DNA from: Caulobacterales bacterium 32-69-10
GTDB lineage: Bacteria > Pseudomonadota > Alphaproteobacteria > Caulobacterales > Caulobacteraceae
Direction: 5' to 3'
Length of the DNA stretch: 64,000 nucleotides
Assembly: GCA_002280485.1 (NCBI GenBank)
Contig: NCED01000002.1
Span: 1 to 64,000 of the forward strand
The position numbers and the translations under genes were made by a program. Under the pieces are notes generated by a model. That model saw only the letters and a list, made by a program, of their open reading frames with translations. It made no database searches and was not told where the DNA came from. Within the stretch, counting starts at the first letter, position 1; each line of letters starts with the position of its first letter. Shown here one piece after another: positions 1 to 8,070 of the stretch.

Positions 1-208
1 AGGCCGAGGCCGCGACATCCATGGCCTGCAAGAGCCCGGTCCGGTCCAGCACCGGCGCGGGACCGATGGCGACGACCGGCGGCGCGCTGACGGCCGGGGC
101 CGGCGGCGGAGCGGGGGCGGCCTCCTCGCGCTGGCAGGCGGCGAGGAAAACAAGGGACGCCGCAAGCGCGACGACCGACGGGCGAGGCGACACGGTCGGT
201 TCCAGCAT
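1..208 (-). CDS. Lipoprotein, N-terminal part only
   Basis: An open frame starts at the ATG at 208-206 and runs off the left edge (69 codons visible). The first 27 residues form a lipoprotein signal peptide: a short charged start, a hydrophobic stretch VVALAASLVFLAAC and a lipobox LAAC whose Cys would be lipidated. A Pro/Ala-rich linker follows, then LDRTGLLQAMDVAAS. The product should be anchored in the envelope. It is divergent from the permease at 297, with about 90 bases between them. No family can be assigned from this fragment. It lies on the presumed chromosomal side of the tRNA scar at 1711. Confidence 0.6.
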   Translation of the reverse strand, partial: MLEPTVSPRPSVVALAASLVFLAACQREEAAPAPPPAPAVSAPPVVAIGPAPVLDRTGLLQAMDVAASA

Positions 209-296
209 GAATCCACCCTAGCATGGGTTCGCGCTTTCGGGGGCCATCGTGCGAAAAAGGTTGACGAAAGCTACGGAGACCGGTCTGCACAGGGTC

Positions 297-1651
297 ATGA
301 CCTTCGATCAGATCGCCGCCCTGGCGGTGCTCATCGGCGTGGTCGGCGTGCTGATCCACGGCAAGCTTCGCGCCGATGTCGTCGCCCTGACTGGAGCCGC
401 CGTCCTGCTGCTGCTGGGGGTGGTGCGGCCGGTCGAGGTGCAGAGCGCCTTCGCCAGCCCCGCTGTCATCGCCCTGGCCGGCCTGTTCGTCATCGCCTAC
501 GCCATCGAACTGTCGGGCCTGTTGGGCCTGCTGATCCGCCAGGCCACCCGACTGGCGGCCCGGATCGGGGCCATGGGCATCTGGATCGTCATCGGCCTGT
601 GGTGATCCGCGACGTCGCCCAGTCCCTGCAGTTGTCGCCCAAGCGGTTCCTGATGCCGCTCAGCCATGTGACGGTGATGGGCGGCCTGCTGACCCTGATC
701 GGCACCTCGACCAATCTGCTGGTCAACGACATGGCGCGCAATGCGGGCCAGCCGGTCTTCGGCCTGTTCGAGATCACGCCCGTGGGTCTGTTCATCGCCG
801 TGATCGGCGGCCTGTGGCTCTATTTCGTCGGCGCGCGACAGCTCGGCCGGTCGGTGGCCAAGGACGAGGCCCAGGCCGCGCGCCTGGCCGAGTTGGAAGG
901 CGCGCGTCGCCGCGCCGAGGCGGAGGCGGCCGGACGCCGCCGTCGCGCCCTGCCCTTCGGCCTGCCGCGCCTGGGGGAATCGCGCAACCAGTCGGACGGC
1001 TCGGGCGACGCCCATCTGGGCGACGTCGCCCTGTTCGGCGCGGCGGATCGCCCCTTCCGGCTTCGGCCCGCGCTGATCTCCCTGGCGATCTTCGCTCTGG
1101 TGATCGCCTCTGCCGCGCTCGGCTGGGCCCCGATCGCGGCCTCGGCCTTCGCCGGGGCGGTGGCGCTGATCCTGCTCAGGGTCATCACCCCCGAAGAGGC
1201 CTATGCCGGGCTGCGGCCCGAAATTCTGCTGCTGATCGCGGGCATGGTGGTGGTCGGCACCGCCATCGAGGTGACGGGCCTGGCGTCCGCCGGGGCGGAC
1301 CGGCTGATCGACGTGATCCGGCCGATGGGACCCCTGGGCGCGCTGATCGTGCTTTACGGCGTGACCCTGTTCGCGACGGAGCTCCTGTCCAACGCCACCG
1401 TCGCCGTGTTGATCACCCCCATCGCCGTGGCCCTGGCCGAAAGCCTGGGCGTCGATCCCCGCCCGTTCCTGGTGGGCGTGATGATGGCCGCCTCAGCCGC
1501 TTTCGCGACCCCGTTCGGCTATCAGACCAATGTGCTGGTCTTCAACATGGGCGGCTACAGCTACATGGACTTCGTCCGTGTCGGCCTGCCGTTGAACCTG
1601 GTCACCTGGGTCGCCGCGATGATCGCCATCCCGGTCTTCTTTCCGTTCTGA
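297..1651 (+). pseudogene. SLC13/DASS-type permease broken by an internal deletion and frameshift
   Basis: Two open frames join at about 600. The first, from ATG 297 (GTG 249 is also possible), gives the N-terminal helices and ends IWIVIGLW-stop at 605. The second, in another frame, resumes at VIRDVAQSLQLSPKRF and runs to 1651. Together they match the layout of SLC13-family anion permeases: VTVMGGLLTLIGTSTN in the first repeat and LLSNATVAVLITPIA in the second. The stretch expected between them, a helix carrying the NNTP-type Na+/substrate motif (about 20 codons), is missing and the frame is shifted. The family is recognised from motifs; the deletion size is inferred. The second half alone could still be translated but should not transport. 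Confidence 0.65.
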
Positions 1652-1710
1652 CCCGACCAACGCGCTTCGGCGCCGGTCTGGCGGGCACGACGCATGGATC
1701 CTTCAAGATC

Positions 1711-1767
1711 TGGTGCGGGCGGCCGGGGTCGAACCGGCAAGGGCTTGCGCCCGGCAGATTTTAAGTC
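1711..1767 (-). other. 3' fragment of tRNA-Leu(UAA); probable attachment site (element/chromosome junction)
   Basis: Read on the minus strand, the sequence is the 3' part of a leucine tRNA. It begins in the anticodon stem and loop (loop CTTAAAA, anticodon TAA), then has a long variable arm with GGGC/GCCC stem, a T-arm with GCCGG/CCGGC stem and TTCGACC loop, and acceptor 3' strand ending CGCCCGCACCA. The D-arm and 5' acceptor strand are absent; past 1767 the similarity stops. Tyrosine integrases commonly use such tRNA 3' halves as att sites. Because the CCA end points to lower coordinates, chromosome should lie at 1-1710 and the inserted element at 1768 onward (inference). Confidence 0.7.
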
Positions 1768-1825
1768 ACACACGCCAGCATCAAACCACTGATACTTCGT
1801 GAGAATCTACCACAAGCCAGCCGAC

Positions 1826-1845
1826 TGTGTAAGCATTTGTGTAAG
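1826..1845 (+). repeat. Tandem TGTGTAAG pair beside the tRNA scar
   Basis: TGTGTAAG occurs at 1826-1833 and again at 1838-1845, 12 bases apart, within 80 bases of the tRNA fragment. Short direct repeats of this kind can be arm-type integrase sites, but the spacing and sequence have not been compared with a known integrase. The stretch 1768-1911 holds no gene that can be supported. Confidence 0.3.
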
Positions 1846-1911
1846 GTCGCAGCCTCCGCAGGAAGGCTTGGCATCGCACTGTACGTCAGGACCCAAGACT
1901 TCGTGGTTAGG

Positions 1912-2469
1912 CTACGGACCGGAAAGACGCGCGCGCAGATCAAGCTCGGGTTCCTGAGAGCCGACCCGGAACCGATACTCCACCTGTCGCCCCATCAAGG
2001 CGTCGAGAACATTGACGGAGAGGCTCGCTGCCATCTCGAAACGCACGGGCTTATCAAGGACGCGCGGGAGAACTTCGGCGAACTCCTGCACATGGCTGAT
2101 GTAGCTGTTGCGATGGTTGACCTTGAGATCGTTGATCGCCGCCCGGTACGCCTTGACGTGGGCCTTCAGTTCTTCTGCCTTCCTGGCCGCTAGTCCCTCG
2201 CGATTCATGGCAGCGAGAGCATTCGGGAACGACCGTGACCCGGAACCGTCGTCGTCCAGCGCTGTAAGTCGCGCGATGATATCCCTCGTCCCGCTTTCCA
2301 ACAGGGCGAGCTCAAGCACGAGGTCTTCCCGAGACATCTTTCCCAGGTTCGGGAGGCGTTGCTTCTCGCGATGCGCCAGGATCGTGAGCAACAGGTAGAG
2401 GACATCCTGTTTGAGGCCGTCCAGTAGATCCTCGGAGGGCGTGTAGACCTTCTTAGGCTCAGGACTCAT
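1912..2469 (-). CDS. Unrecognised protein whose start codon is now supplied by an IS element
   Basis: The frame encodes 185 residues starting MSPEPKKVYTPSEDLLDG. It is mostly helical and charged with no family I recognise. The first five codons lie in or at the terminal inverted repeat of the IS at 2456-3283. Removing the IS and one TA target copy rebuilds ATG GCT AAG AAG GTC, so the original protein began MAKKVYT and its ATG overlapped the stop of the upstream gene (now ending at 3283). The IS insertion therefore separated a translationally coupled pair but left an in-frame ATG. No good Shine-Dalgarno sequence precedes it, so expression may be lost or low. Confidence 0.6.
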   Translation of the reverse strand: MSPEPKKVYTPSEDLLDGLKQDVLYLLLTILAHREKQRLPNLGKMSREDLVLELALLESGTRDIIARLTALDDDGSGSRSFPNALAAMNREGLAARKAEELKAHVKAYRAAINDLKVNHRNSYISHVQEFAEVLPRVLDKPVRFEMAASLSVNVLDALMGRQVEYRFRVGSQEPELDLRARLSGP

Positions 2470-3283
2470 AGCCAGAACAGGACGGTCGCGGCGAGGGCGA
2501 TGGCGGACAGGAAGACCGTCGGACAGCGATCGTAGCGGGTGGCGACCCGGCGCCAGTCTTTCAGGCGTCCAAACATGATTTCGATCCGGTTTCGCCGCTT
2601 GTAGCGTCGCTTGTCGTAGCGGATGGGTTCGGTGCGGGTTTTGCGGCCTGGGATGCACGGCGTGATCCCCTTGGCCTGCAAGGCGTCCCGGAACCAGTCG
2701 GCGTCGTAGCCCCTGTCGCCCAACAACCACTGGGCGCGTGGCAGGCTGTCCAGGAGAGCGGCAGCGCCGATGTAGTCGCTGACCTGACCCGCTGTCATGA
2801 AGAGGCTGATGGGCCGCCCGTTCGCATCGGTCACGGCGTGCAGCTTGGTGTTCATGCCGCCTTTCGTGCGTCCGATCAGTCGCCCGAGACCCCCTTTTTT
2901 ACCCGCAGGCTCGAAGCCGTGCGGTGCGCCTTGAGATAGGTCGCGTCGATCATGACCGTGCGGCGTTCGGTCTGAGCCCCGGAGAGGCCCTCCATCATCC
3001 GGATGAAGACGCCAGCCTCACTCCATCGCTTCCAGCGGTTGTAGAGGGTCTTGTGCGGCCCGTAGGCCGCCGGCGCATCTCGCCAGCGGAGGCCGTTGCG
3101 GTTGACGAAGATGATCCCGCTCAACACCCGGCGGTCGTCAACGCGCGGCTTGCCGTGGCTCTTTGGGAAGAAGGGCTCCAGCCGAGCCATCTGCTCGTCC
3201 GTCAGCCAATACAGGTCGCTCATATCCAGACTCCTCAGGAGCCTGAATCAGACCGAACGCCTCACATCAATGGGTCCTGAGCC
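2456..3283 (-). mobile_element. IS5-family (IS427-like) insertion sequence, 828 bp
   Basis: The ends are imperfect inverted repeats: GGCTCAGGACTCAT at the left (from 2456) and, inverted at the right, GGCTCAGGACCCAT (ending 3283). They are flanked by a TA target duplication at 2454-2455 and 3284-3285. Between them sits a two-frame DDE transposase. Size, TA target and frame arrangement fit the IS427 group of IS5. Both ends are intact, which suggests a fairly recent insertion. Confidence 0.85.
2466..3223 (-). CDS. IS5-family transposase made by programmed -1 frameshifting
   Basis: The first frame (3223-2876) encodes the N-terminal domain MSDLYWLTDEQMARLEPFF and the first catalytic Asp in MIDATYLKAH. 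The second frame (ending 2466) carries the second Asp in LLGDRGYDADWF and the catalytic Glu in RNRIEIMFGRLKDWRR. The frames are offset by -1. They join at a run of six A and five G near 2895-2905 that contains the heptamer A-AAA-AAG, the classic -1 slippery site. Slippage would read KKGGLGRLIGRTKGG and continue into the second frame. The complete DDE triad suggests an active enzyme. Excision and insertion by this family commonly target TA-type sites, as seen here. Confidence 0.85.
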
Positions 3284-3759
3284 TAGCCATTGAGTGTGAG
3301 CTCGGTCAGCGTCTTCCCTTCCCCCTCAAGCCTCAGCACCCAGTTGCCGTAGATTCGGAGCATGCCCGCTGGTCCGTCCGTCTTTGCCTCGCCTGTCTCC
3401 ATCGACAGGTACAGGCGTGGGAAGGGATCGGCTTGCTCGATGACGAGGAACGGCTTGTTCTCGCCGTCGAAGACGAGCGCGCCATGCGTCAGCGCTTCGC
3501 GACGCTCCGTCTTCGCGGTTCTGCCGATCACGAGCTCGGCGTCGACGGCGTAGCACTCGCCGGGGAGGTGCTGATTCTGCAGATAGCCAGGGGAAGCCGC
3601 CTGGCCCTTCACCTGACCCAGAAGGATGGCCGTCACCAGGTCACCCGCCTTCACCGTGATCCCATAGAGCGGCGGAACTGTATCACCGACCTGGAACGCT
3701 GACCCGGGCTTCAGGCCGGAGATATCTACGGGGGCAGGAAACCCGACAACCTTCACCAT
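3283..3759 (-). CDS. Unrecognised 158-residue protein
   Basis: ATG at 3759 is chosen because a GGAG lies about 9 bases upstream; the open frame extends further 5' without support. The protein begins MVKVVGFPAPVDISGLKPG and looks beta-rich and soluble, with no signal peptide or membrane helix. Its stop codon lies exactly at the IS right end (TAG now, TAA before insertion), so its sequence is unchanged by the insertion. It was originally coupled to the following gene (1912-2469) by an overlapping ATG. The pair is divergent from the 3926-6429 pair. I do not recognise the family. Confidence 0.6.
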   Translation of the reverse strand: MVKVVGFPAPVDISGLKPGSAFQVGDTVPPLYGITVKAGDLVTAILLGQVKGQAASPGYLQNQHLPGECYAVDAELVIGRTAKTERREALTHGALVFDGENKPFLVIEQADPFPRLYLSMETGEAKTDGPAGMLRIYGNWVLRLEGEGKTLTELTLNG

Positions 3760-3925
3760 GATCTCACGCTCCATCGATTGGGGATGTTGAGTCGGGAAGT
3801 CCCCTCGCCCCATGCCAGTGCCACGCGGCGCCATCTCAAGTTTTGTTGCGCACAGCCAGGCTTCAATCAGGCATTGCGTCAATATGCGCCTGTCGATCAG
3901 ATCAGCTCCGAGTCGGGAGGCATGC

Positions 3926-4987
3926 ATGATCAAGTGGGGAGACAGTCGGAGGGATCATGATCCTATCCTCGCGATATGGCCGAGCTATCGCCCGTTGCAT
4001 GAGCGCTGGTTCATGGTGGAGCTGGTCGAGACCGAGGACGGCGGCGTTCGCTGGCGAGACCGACGAATCCCGTCCGAGGAGGGATGGGTCAGAATGGACG
4101 TCCATCCGGATCGGGAGGCCGCAGTATCCGCAGCCGAGGCTTTGAATCCCTCGCTGGCGGCGGCGCTCGCGGCGAGGCAGATGGACGCAACAGAGAAGAC
4201 CTCTCTCACCCTGAAGGTCCGCAAGGCGCTTCAGTCGCGGCAACGTCTGGCGGATGAGGAAGCCCTGATGCTTTCCGAGGCGATCCGACGCCACGCCGAC
4301 ACGCCCCGGATCCCGATCGATCAAATCAAGCTGCACACTGAGGCCGAGCCCTATCGGGAAGCGTTGGCGCAAGAGCTACAAACCTACCCCTATCTCTGGA
4401 TGGCTCTTCTCGATGGCCGCGGACGGCAGGTCGTTCTGTATCGCAACGCTGACGACGTCTGGAGCAAACCCTATCCCGCCGGCGAGAAATCGGCGGAGAA
4501 AGCCATGCGCGCCCGGATCGCCAACGGCTTCAAGTTTCACCACGATCAGCACTGGGGTCAGGTGAAGGCCAAAATCCGTGCCGAACTGCTGCCGCGGGCC
4601 AATCAGCTTCTTCAGCTCGCCAGCGTTCAACGCCTCCTCGCCGAGGCTCTGGCCCGTGGCGAGCATGTTCTGGTCAGCAATGGGATCGTGTTCTGGTACG
4701 AGCCGGACGGTCAACTCGGCTGGACGGTCAAGGCGACCACCAGCGACAAGGGTGAGGATGGGTCGACGCTATGGCGCGAGGGCACGATCCTCTCGACCAA
4801 CCACGGTAGGCTCGTTGTCCTTCCCTATGTCAAGGAAAGCGGCGAGCAGGTTCGCGGCCACACAAAGAACGGTCCTGGGGATGGCCGGGCCAAGCCCAGA
4901 CACCCCGACCATTTTGTCGAGATTCCTTTCCGCGAGCTGAAGGGAGATCTCATGATAGGCCTCTTCGGAGAGCTCCCCTACGAGTAG
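3926..4987 (+). CDS. Unrecognised 353-residue protein, first gene of a two-gene unit
   Basis: ATG 3926 is preceded by GGGAGG with 5-base spacing, so it is preferred to the earlier in-frame ATG at 3812. The N-terminal third is charged (HERWFMVELVETEDGGVRWRD), the middle is helical, and the C-terminal part is beta-rich and contains a Gly/Lys/Arg-rich segment (HTKNGPGDGRAKPRHP) before a short helix. There are no membrane segments, no P-loop and no recognised catalytic motif. The next gene starts 14 bases after its stop, so the two are probably co-transcribed. Function unknown; position beside a HEPN-like gene in a mobile element makes a defence or toxin role possible (inference). Confidence 0.6.
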   Translation: MIKWGDSRRDHDPILAIWPSYRPLHERWFMVELVETEDGGVRWRDRRIPSEEGWVRMDVHPDREAAVSAAEALNPSLAAALAARQMDATEKTSLTLKVRKALQSRQRLADEEALMLSEAIRRHADTPRIPIDQIKLHTEAEPYREALAQELQTYPYLWMALLDGRGRQVVLYRNADDVWSKPYPAGEKSAEKAMRARIANGFKFHHDQHWGQVKAKIRAELLPRANQLLQLASVQRLLAEALARGEHVLVSNGIVFWYEPDGQLGWTVKATTSDKGEDGSTLWREGTILSTNHGRLVVLPYVKESGEQVRGHTKNGPGDGRAKPRHPDHFVEIPFRELKGDLMIGLFGELPYE

Positions 4988-5001
4988 ACCCTCACGGTTG
5001 G

Positions 5002-6429
5002 ATGGACGGGCCACGTCGCCTGCCCGACCTTCGCCCCCCCCCACTCATTTCCTCGGTACGCCCTGTGGACTCCAGCTTCGTAGATCTCGACATCCTGCTG
5101 ACCAAGGTGCGCAACGCCCAGTCACGCATCTACTTCCTCGACGCGGTGAAGGCCTACAAAGCTGGCGCCCTTCGCGCATCGCTGACGGCGGCATGGGTCG
5201 CGCTCGCCTATGATCTGATCGCAAAGTACCGGGAGCTAGGCGCGATGGGCGATGCCGCCGCGACGACCTTCCTTCAATCCTGGGATAATGCGACCGCGAT
5301 CAGTGACATTCGCCAGCTCCTCCAGCTGGAGGGCCGGATCATCGAGGACGCCGCGGACAACACCCAGGCTATCAGCCAGATCGCCCGGCGACAGCTGGAG
5401 AGACTGCGCGAGGACCGCCATCTGTGCGCCCATCCTGCCTTCTCGGCCGAAGCCCTGCTGTTCGAGCCCACGCCAGAACTGGTGCGAATGCATCTGGTCA
5501 ACGCCGTCGATCTCGTGCTGGCCCAGGAACCTCTTCAGGGCCGAGCGATCTTCGAGGTCTTCGATGTCGATGTTCAGTCGCCCGGATTCCCGAGCGATCA
5601 CGCCAGGATTCTCGACTACGTCGAGCAGCGCTACCTCGCCCGCGTCCGGTCCCAGAACATCCGCAACTTCGGCACTGTTCTCGCCAAGTCGTTGCTCAAA
5701 GGCATTCCCCCTCATCTCGACGGGGTGCGCGGCAAAATCGTTTCGGCCCTCGTGGCGGTCCGCGAGCGGACCCCTGCGGCGTGGCCCGAACTCGCACCTT
5801 CCATTGTGCAGCTCCTCGACAATCTGGCGCCCCTTGATCGGCCGCGGGCCATCGCCTTCATCGCCGCCTTCCCGAACTTCTGGCCGCTGATCCAGGAGGC
5901 GACGCAGACCGCCCTGCAGGAGACCGTCAACAACCTCGACCCCGCAAATGTCGCCGATGTCCGGATCATGATGGGGATCACATTCGAGCGGTTCCGGGCG
6001 CCCCTCCTTGCCGCGATACCGCGACTGGACCGCGAGACCTTCGCCCGCACGATCGCTGCCACTCCGCTTGCTGACCTGTGGCCGGCCGCTGTCGCGCGCT
6101 ATGCGGGCTCGGGCAGCTTCAGGGGCTCGGAAGCCAACTTCAGTGACTTCATCGCTCCCTACACCGGTTCTCTGACGCAGGCCGAGCTCGATCAGGTGCT
6201 CGACGCCATAGTCGGCAACGGTCAGAATTATGCCGCCGCGGCGACAAGCGGGTTGCTACTCAGTCTTCTTCGAAACGCCGGGCGCCAACCGTCGATCGAC
6301 GCCCGAAACCGTTTCGTTCACGGGCTGAACGAGGTCCGCCACCTGAACCACTTCGAGGGCGTTCTCGCGGCCTTCGGAGACGACGGATGGGTTCAGCCCG
6401 TCCTGGCGGTCGCGGGCGACGAGGATTGA
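5002..6429 (+). CDS. HEPN-like domain protein, 475 residues
   Basis: The first 25 residues after ATG 5002 are Pro/Arg-rich and the true start could be GTG 5065 (VDSSFVDLD). Residues 47-145 are helical (AVKAYKAGALRASLTAAW...) and include RLREDRH at 134-140, which fits the Rx4-6H motif of HEPN ribonucleases. The rest is a long helical region without recognised domains, ending in LRNAGRQPSIDARNRF...NEVRHLNHFEG. HEPN proteins often act as RNA-cutting toxins in abortive infection or toxin-antitoxin modules. Whether this one is catalytic is not shown. It follows the 3926 gene by 14 bases and likely forms one operon with it. Confidence 0.6.
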   Translation: MDGPRRLPDLRPPPLISSVRPVDSSFVDLDILLTKVRNAQSRIYFLDAVKAYKAGALRASLTAAWVALAYDLIAKYRELGAMGDAAATTFLQSWDNATAISDIRQLLQLEGRIIEDAADNTQAISQIARRQLERLREDRHLCAHPAFSAEALLFEPTPELVRMHLVNAVDLVLAQEPLQGRAIFEVFDVDVQSPGFPSDHARILDYVEQRYLARVRSQNIRNFGTVLAKSLLKGIPPHLDGVRGKIVSALVAVRERTPAAWPELAPSIVQLLDNLAPLDRPRAIAFIAAFPNFWPLIQEATQTALQETVNNLDPANVADVRIMMGITFERFRAPLLAAIPRLDRETFARTIAATPLADLWPAAVARYAGSGSFRGSEANFSDFIAPYTGSLTQAELDQVLDAIVGNGQNYAAAATSGLLLSLLRNAGRQPSIDARNRFVHGLNEVRHLNHFEGVLAAFGDDGWVQPVLAVAGDED

Positions 6430-6470
6430 TGCGGCTCGAAACCCAGCCTTTCCCCCTCTGAAGGCACGAC

Positions 6471-6488
6471 GCCGCCAGCGATGGCGGC
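6471..6488 (+). terminator. Hairpin after the 5002-6429 gene
   Basis: GCCGCCA (6471-6477) and TGGCGGC (6482-6488) form a 7-bp stem with a GCGA loop, 42 bases past the stop. No U-tract follows, so an intrinsic terminator is only possible. Confidence 0.35.
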
Positions 6489-6520
6489 ACAGCGACATCA
6501 CTCACGCAAACCTTGATGTT

Positions 6521-6537
6521 ATACTGGTAGGGAGTAT
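6521..6537. promoter_or_regulatory. Probable DmeR (RcnR-type) operator
   Basis: ATACT-GGTAGGG-AGTAT contains TACT-N7-AGTA with a G-rich centre, the layout known for RcnR operators (TACT, six G, N, AGTA). It lies 56 bases before the GTG of the DUF1289 gene and upstream of dmeR-dmeF. Autoregulation by the RcnR-like protein encoded at 6815 is the natural reading. The motif is seen; the binding is inferred. Confidence 0.65.
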
Positions 6538-6592
6538 ATCAGCCCAACCGGTTCGTGACGGCTTGCGCCACGGCTCGGTGACGGGCCGATCG

Positions 6593-6778
6593 GTGAAGAC
6601 ACCCTGCATAGACATCTGCATCTTCGATTCCGCGACCGGCTGGTGCGTGGGGTGCGGCCGAACGCGTCCGGAAGTGGCTCAATGGTGCAAGCTGTCGCCC
6701 TTCCGCCGCAAGGCCATCGAGCGGGAGCTCCCCCGGCGAATGACCGCCTTGGGTGCGAAGGCCGGGGCGAGTGACTAA
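6593..6778 (+). CDS. DUF1289 small cysteine protein
   Basis: GTG 6593 gives a 61-residue protein beginning MKTPCIDICIFDSATGWCVGCGRTRPE. This is the DUF1289 signature: CxxxC, then a D..GWCxGCxRT block, four cysteines likely binding a metal. The open frame extends 30 bases further 5' to an ATG at 6563. The protein has no known activity. It stands between the DmeR operator and dmeR, so it should be induced with the Ni/Co exporter, which is unusual for this otherwise housekeeping-like family. Confidence 0.7.
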   Translation: MKTPCIDICIFDSATGWCVGCGRTRPEVAQWCKLSPFRRKAIERELPRRMTALGAKAGASD

Positions 6779-6814
6779 TGAGACCCAACACGTCGTCTCG
6801 AGAAGGATTCCACC

Positions 6815-7087
6815 ATGGCCCATATCGCCGCTGACAAGCCCAAACTTATGGCCAGGGTCCGCCGCATCAATGGGCAGGTCAGCGCTCTCGAGCGCGCCAT
6901 CAATGATGATGTCGATTGCATCGCCGTCCTCCAGCAGGCCGCCGCCGTGCGCGGCGCTCTTGGCGGCCTGGTCGAAGCGCTGATCCTTCAGCATCTCGAG
7001 CACCATGTCGCTGCGCCTCATCTTGATGAAGCCGCGCGTCGCAAGGGCGCCGACGAGCTCATATCCATTATCGGACGCTATAAATGA
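6815..7087 (+). CDS. dmeR: DmeR, Ni/Co-sensing repressor of the CsoR/RcnR family
   Basis: The 90-residue all-helical protein starts MAHIAADKPKLMARVRRINGQ. It carries His3, Cys35, His60 and His64 in the exact positions that form the Ni(II)/Co(II) site of RcnR, which distinguishes it from Cu-type CsoR (Cys-His-Cys). Such repressors bind G-tract operators and release them when metal is bound. A matching operator lies at 6521-6537. The stop overlaps the start of the next gene by 4 bases (ATGA), coupling it to the exporter, as in dmeRF operons of rhizobia. The Ni/Co specificity is inferred from these residues. Confidence 0.85.
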   Translation: MAHIAADKPKLMARVRRINGQVSALERAINDDVDCIAVLQQAAAVRGALGGLVEALILQHLEHHVAAPHLDEAARRKGADELISIIGRYK

Positions 7088-8028
7088 CCATCCAGCCTGC
7101 CGCTTCACCGGCCCATGATCATGTCTTTCTGGCCGCCAATCATGACGAGAACGCCCGCCGCACATTGATCGTGGTCGTCCTGACCGCAGTGATGATGGTC
7201 GGAGAGATCGTCGCCGGCGTGCTGACGGGATCAATGGCCTTGCTGGCGGACGGCATACATATGCTCACCCACGCCGGAGCCCTTGGGGTCGCGGCCGCAG
7301 CCTACAGCTACGCACGCCGTCACGCGAACGACCCCCGATACAGCTTCGGCACCGGCAAGGTCGGCGATCTGGCAGGGTTTGCATCCGCGCTCGTTCTGGG
7401 CCTTTTCGCCATTGGCATCGGCGTGGAATCCATCCGACGTCTGTTCGAGCCGACTACGGTCTTGTTCGGCGAAGCGGCGATTGTCGCCGTCATCGGCCTT
7501 GTCGTGAATGTCGTGAGCGCTCTTCTGCTCTCGGGAGGGCATCACCACAGCCACCAGCATGATCATCACGATCATGGCCACCACGACCACGGGCACGGCG
7601 GCGACAACAATCTGCGTTCCGCGTATCTCCATGTCCTAGCCGATGCCCTGACATCGGTCCTTGCGATCGTCGCGCTCCTGTCAGGTCACTATCTCGGATG
7701 GACATGGCTGGACCCGATCATGGGCCTGGTCGGCGCAGCGGTAATCGCGAAATGGTCATGGGGTCTCCTGCGCGATACGGCTGCCGTCCTGCTGGACCGA
7801 ACCGACACCCACGTCGCCGATGAAACCCGCGAGGCGATCGAGACGCCAGGCGATGCCCGTATCCGCGATCTGCACATCTGGCGGGTTGGGCCGGACGCTC
7901 ACGCCGCCATCATCAGTGTCGCGACCTCCAGCGCGACCTTGGAGGCGCTTCGAGCGCGGCTGGTCCCGGTGCACGAGCTCAAGCATATCACTATCGAAAT
8001 CGAACCCTCCGAGCCTCTCCCCGCCTGA
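7084..8028 (+). CDS. dmeF: DmeF, cation diffusion facilitator (Ni/Co efflux)
   Basis: This 314-residue inner-membrane protein has six predicted helices. Metal-site motifs of CDF transporters are visible: LADGIHMLTHAGALG in helix 2 and HVLADALTSV (HxxxD) in helix 5. The loop before helix 5 is very His-rich (HHHSHQHDHHDHGHHDHGHG), typical of DmeF. A cytoplasmic domain ends the protein (DLHIWRVGPDAHAAI). CDFs exchange cytosolic divalent metal for protons. Its 4-base overlap with the RcnR-type dmeR strongly supports Co/Ni as substrate rather than zinc. Confidence 0.85.
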   Translation: MTIQPAASPAHDHVFLAANHDENARRTLIVVVLTAVMMVGEIVAGVLTGSMALLADGIHMLTHAGALGVAAAAYSYARRHANDPRYSFGTGKVGDLAGFASALVLGLFAIGIGVESIRRLFEPTTVLFGEAAIVAVIGLVVNVVSALLLSGGHHHSHQHDHHDHGHHDHGHGGDNNLRSAYLHVLADALTSVLAIVALLSGHYLGWTWLDPIMGLVGAAVIAKWSWGLLRDTAAVLLDRTDTHVADETREAIETPGDARIRDLHIWRVGPDAHAAIISVATSSATLEALRARLVPVHELKHITIEIEPSEPLPA

Positions 8029-8070
8029 ACTGCGACACTTTTGATGTTGCTTGAATCAGGGGTGTCGAGA

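Noticed and set aside
21..221. Plus-strand frame at the left edge
   Set aside because: The minus strand holds a lipoprotein start with a proper lipobox. The plus frame is Gly/Ala/Arg-rich and shadows it.
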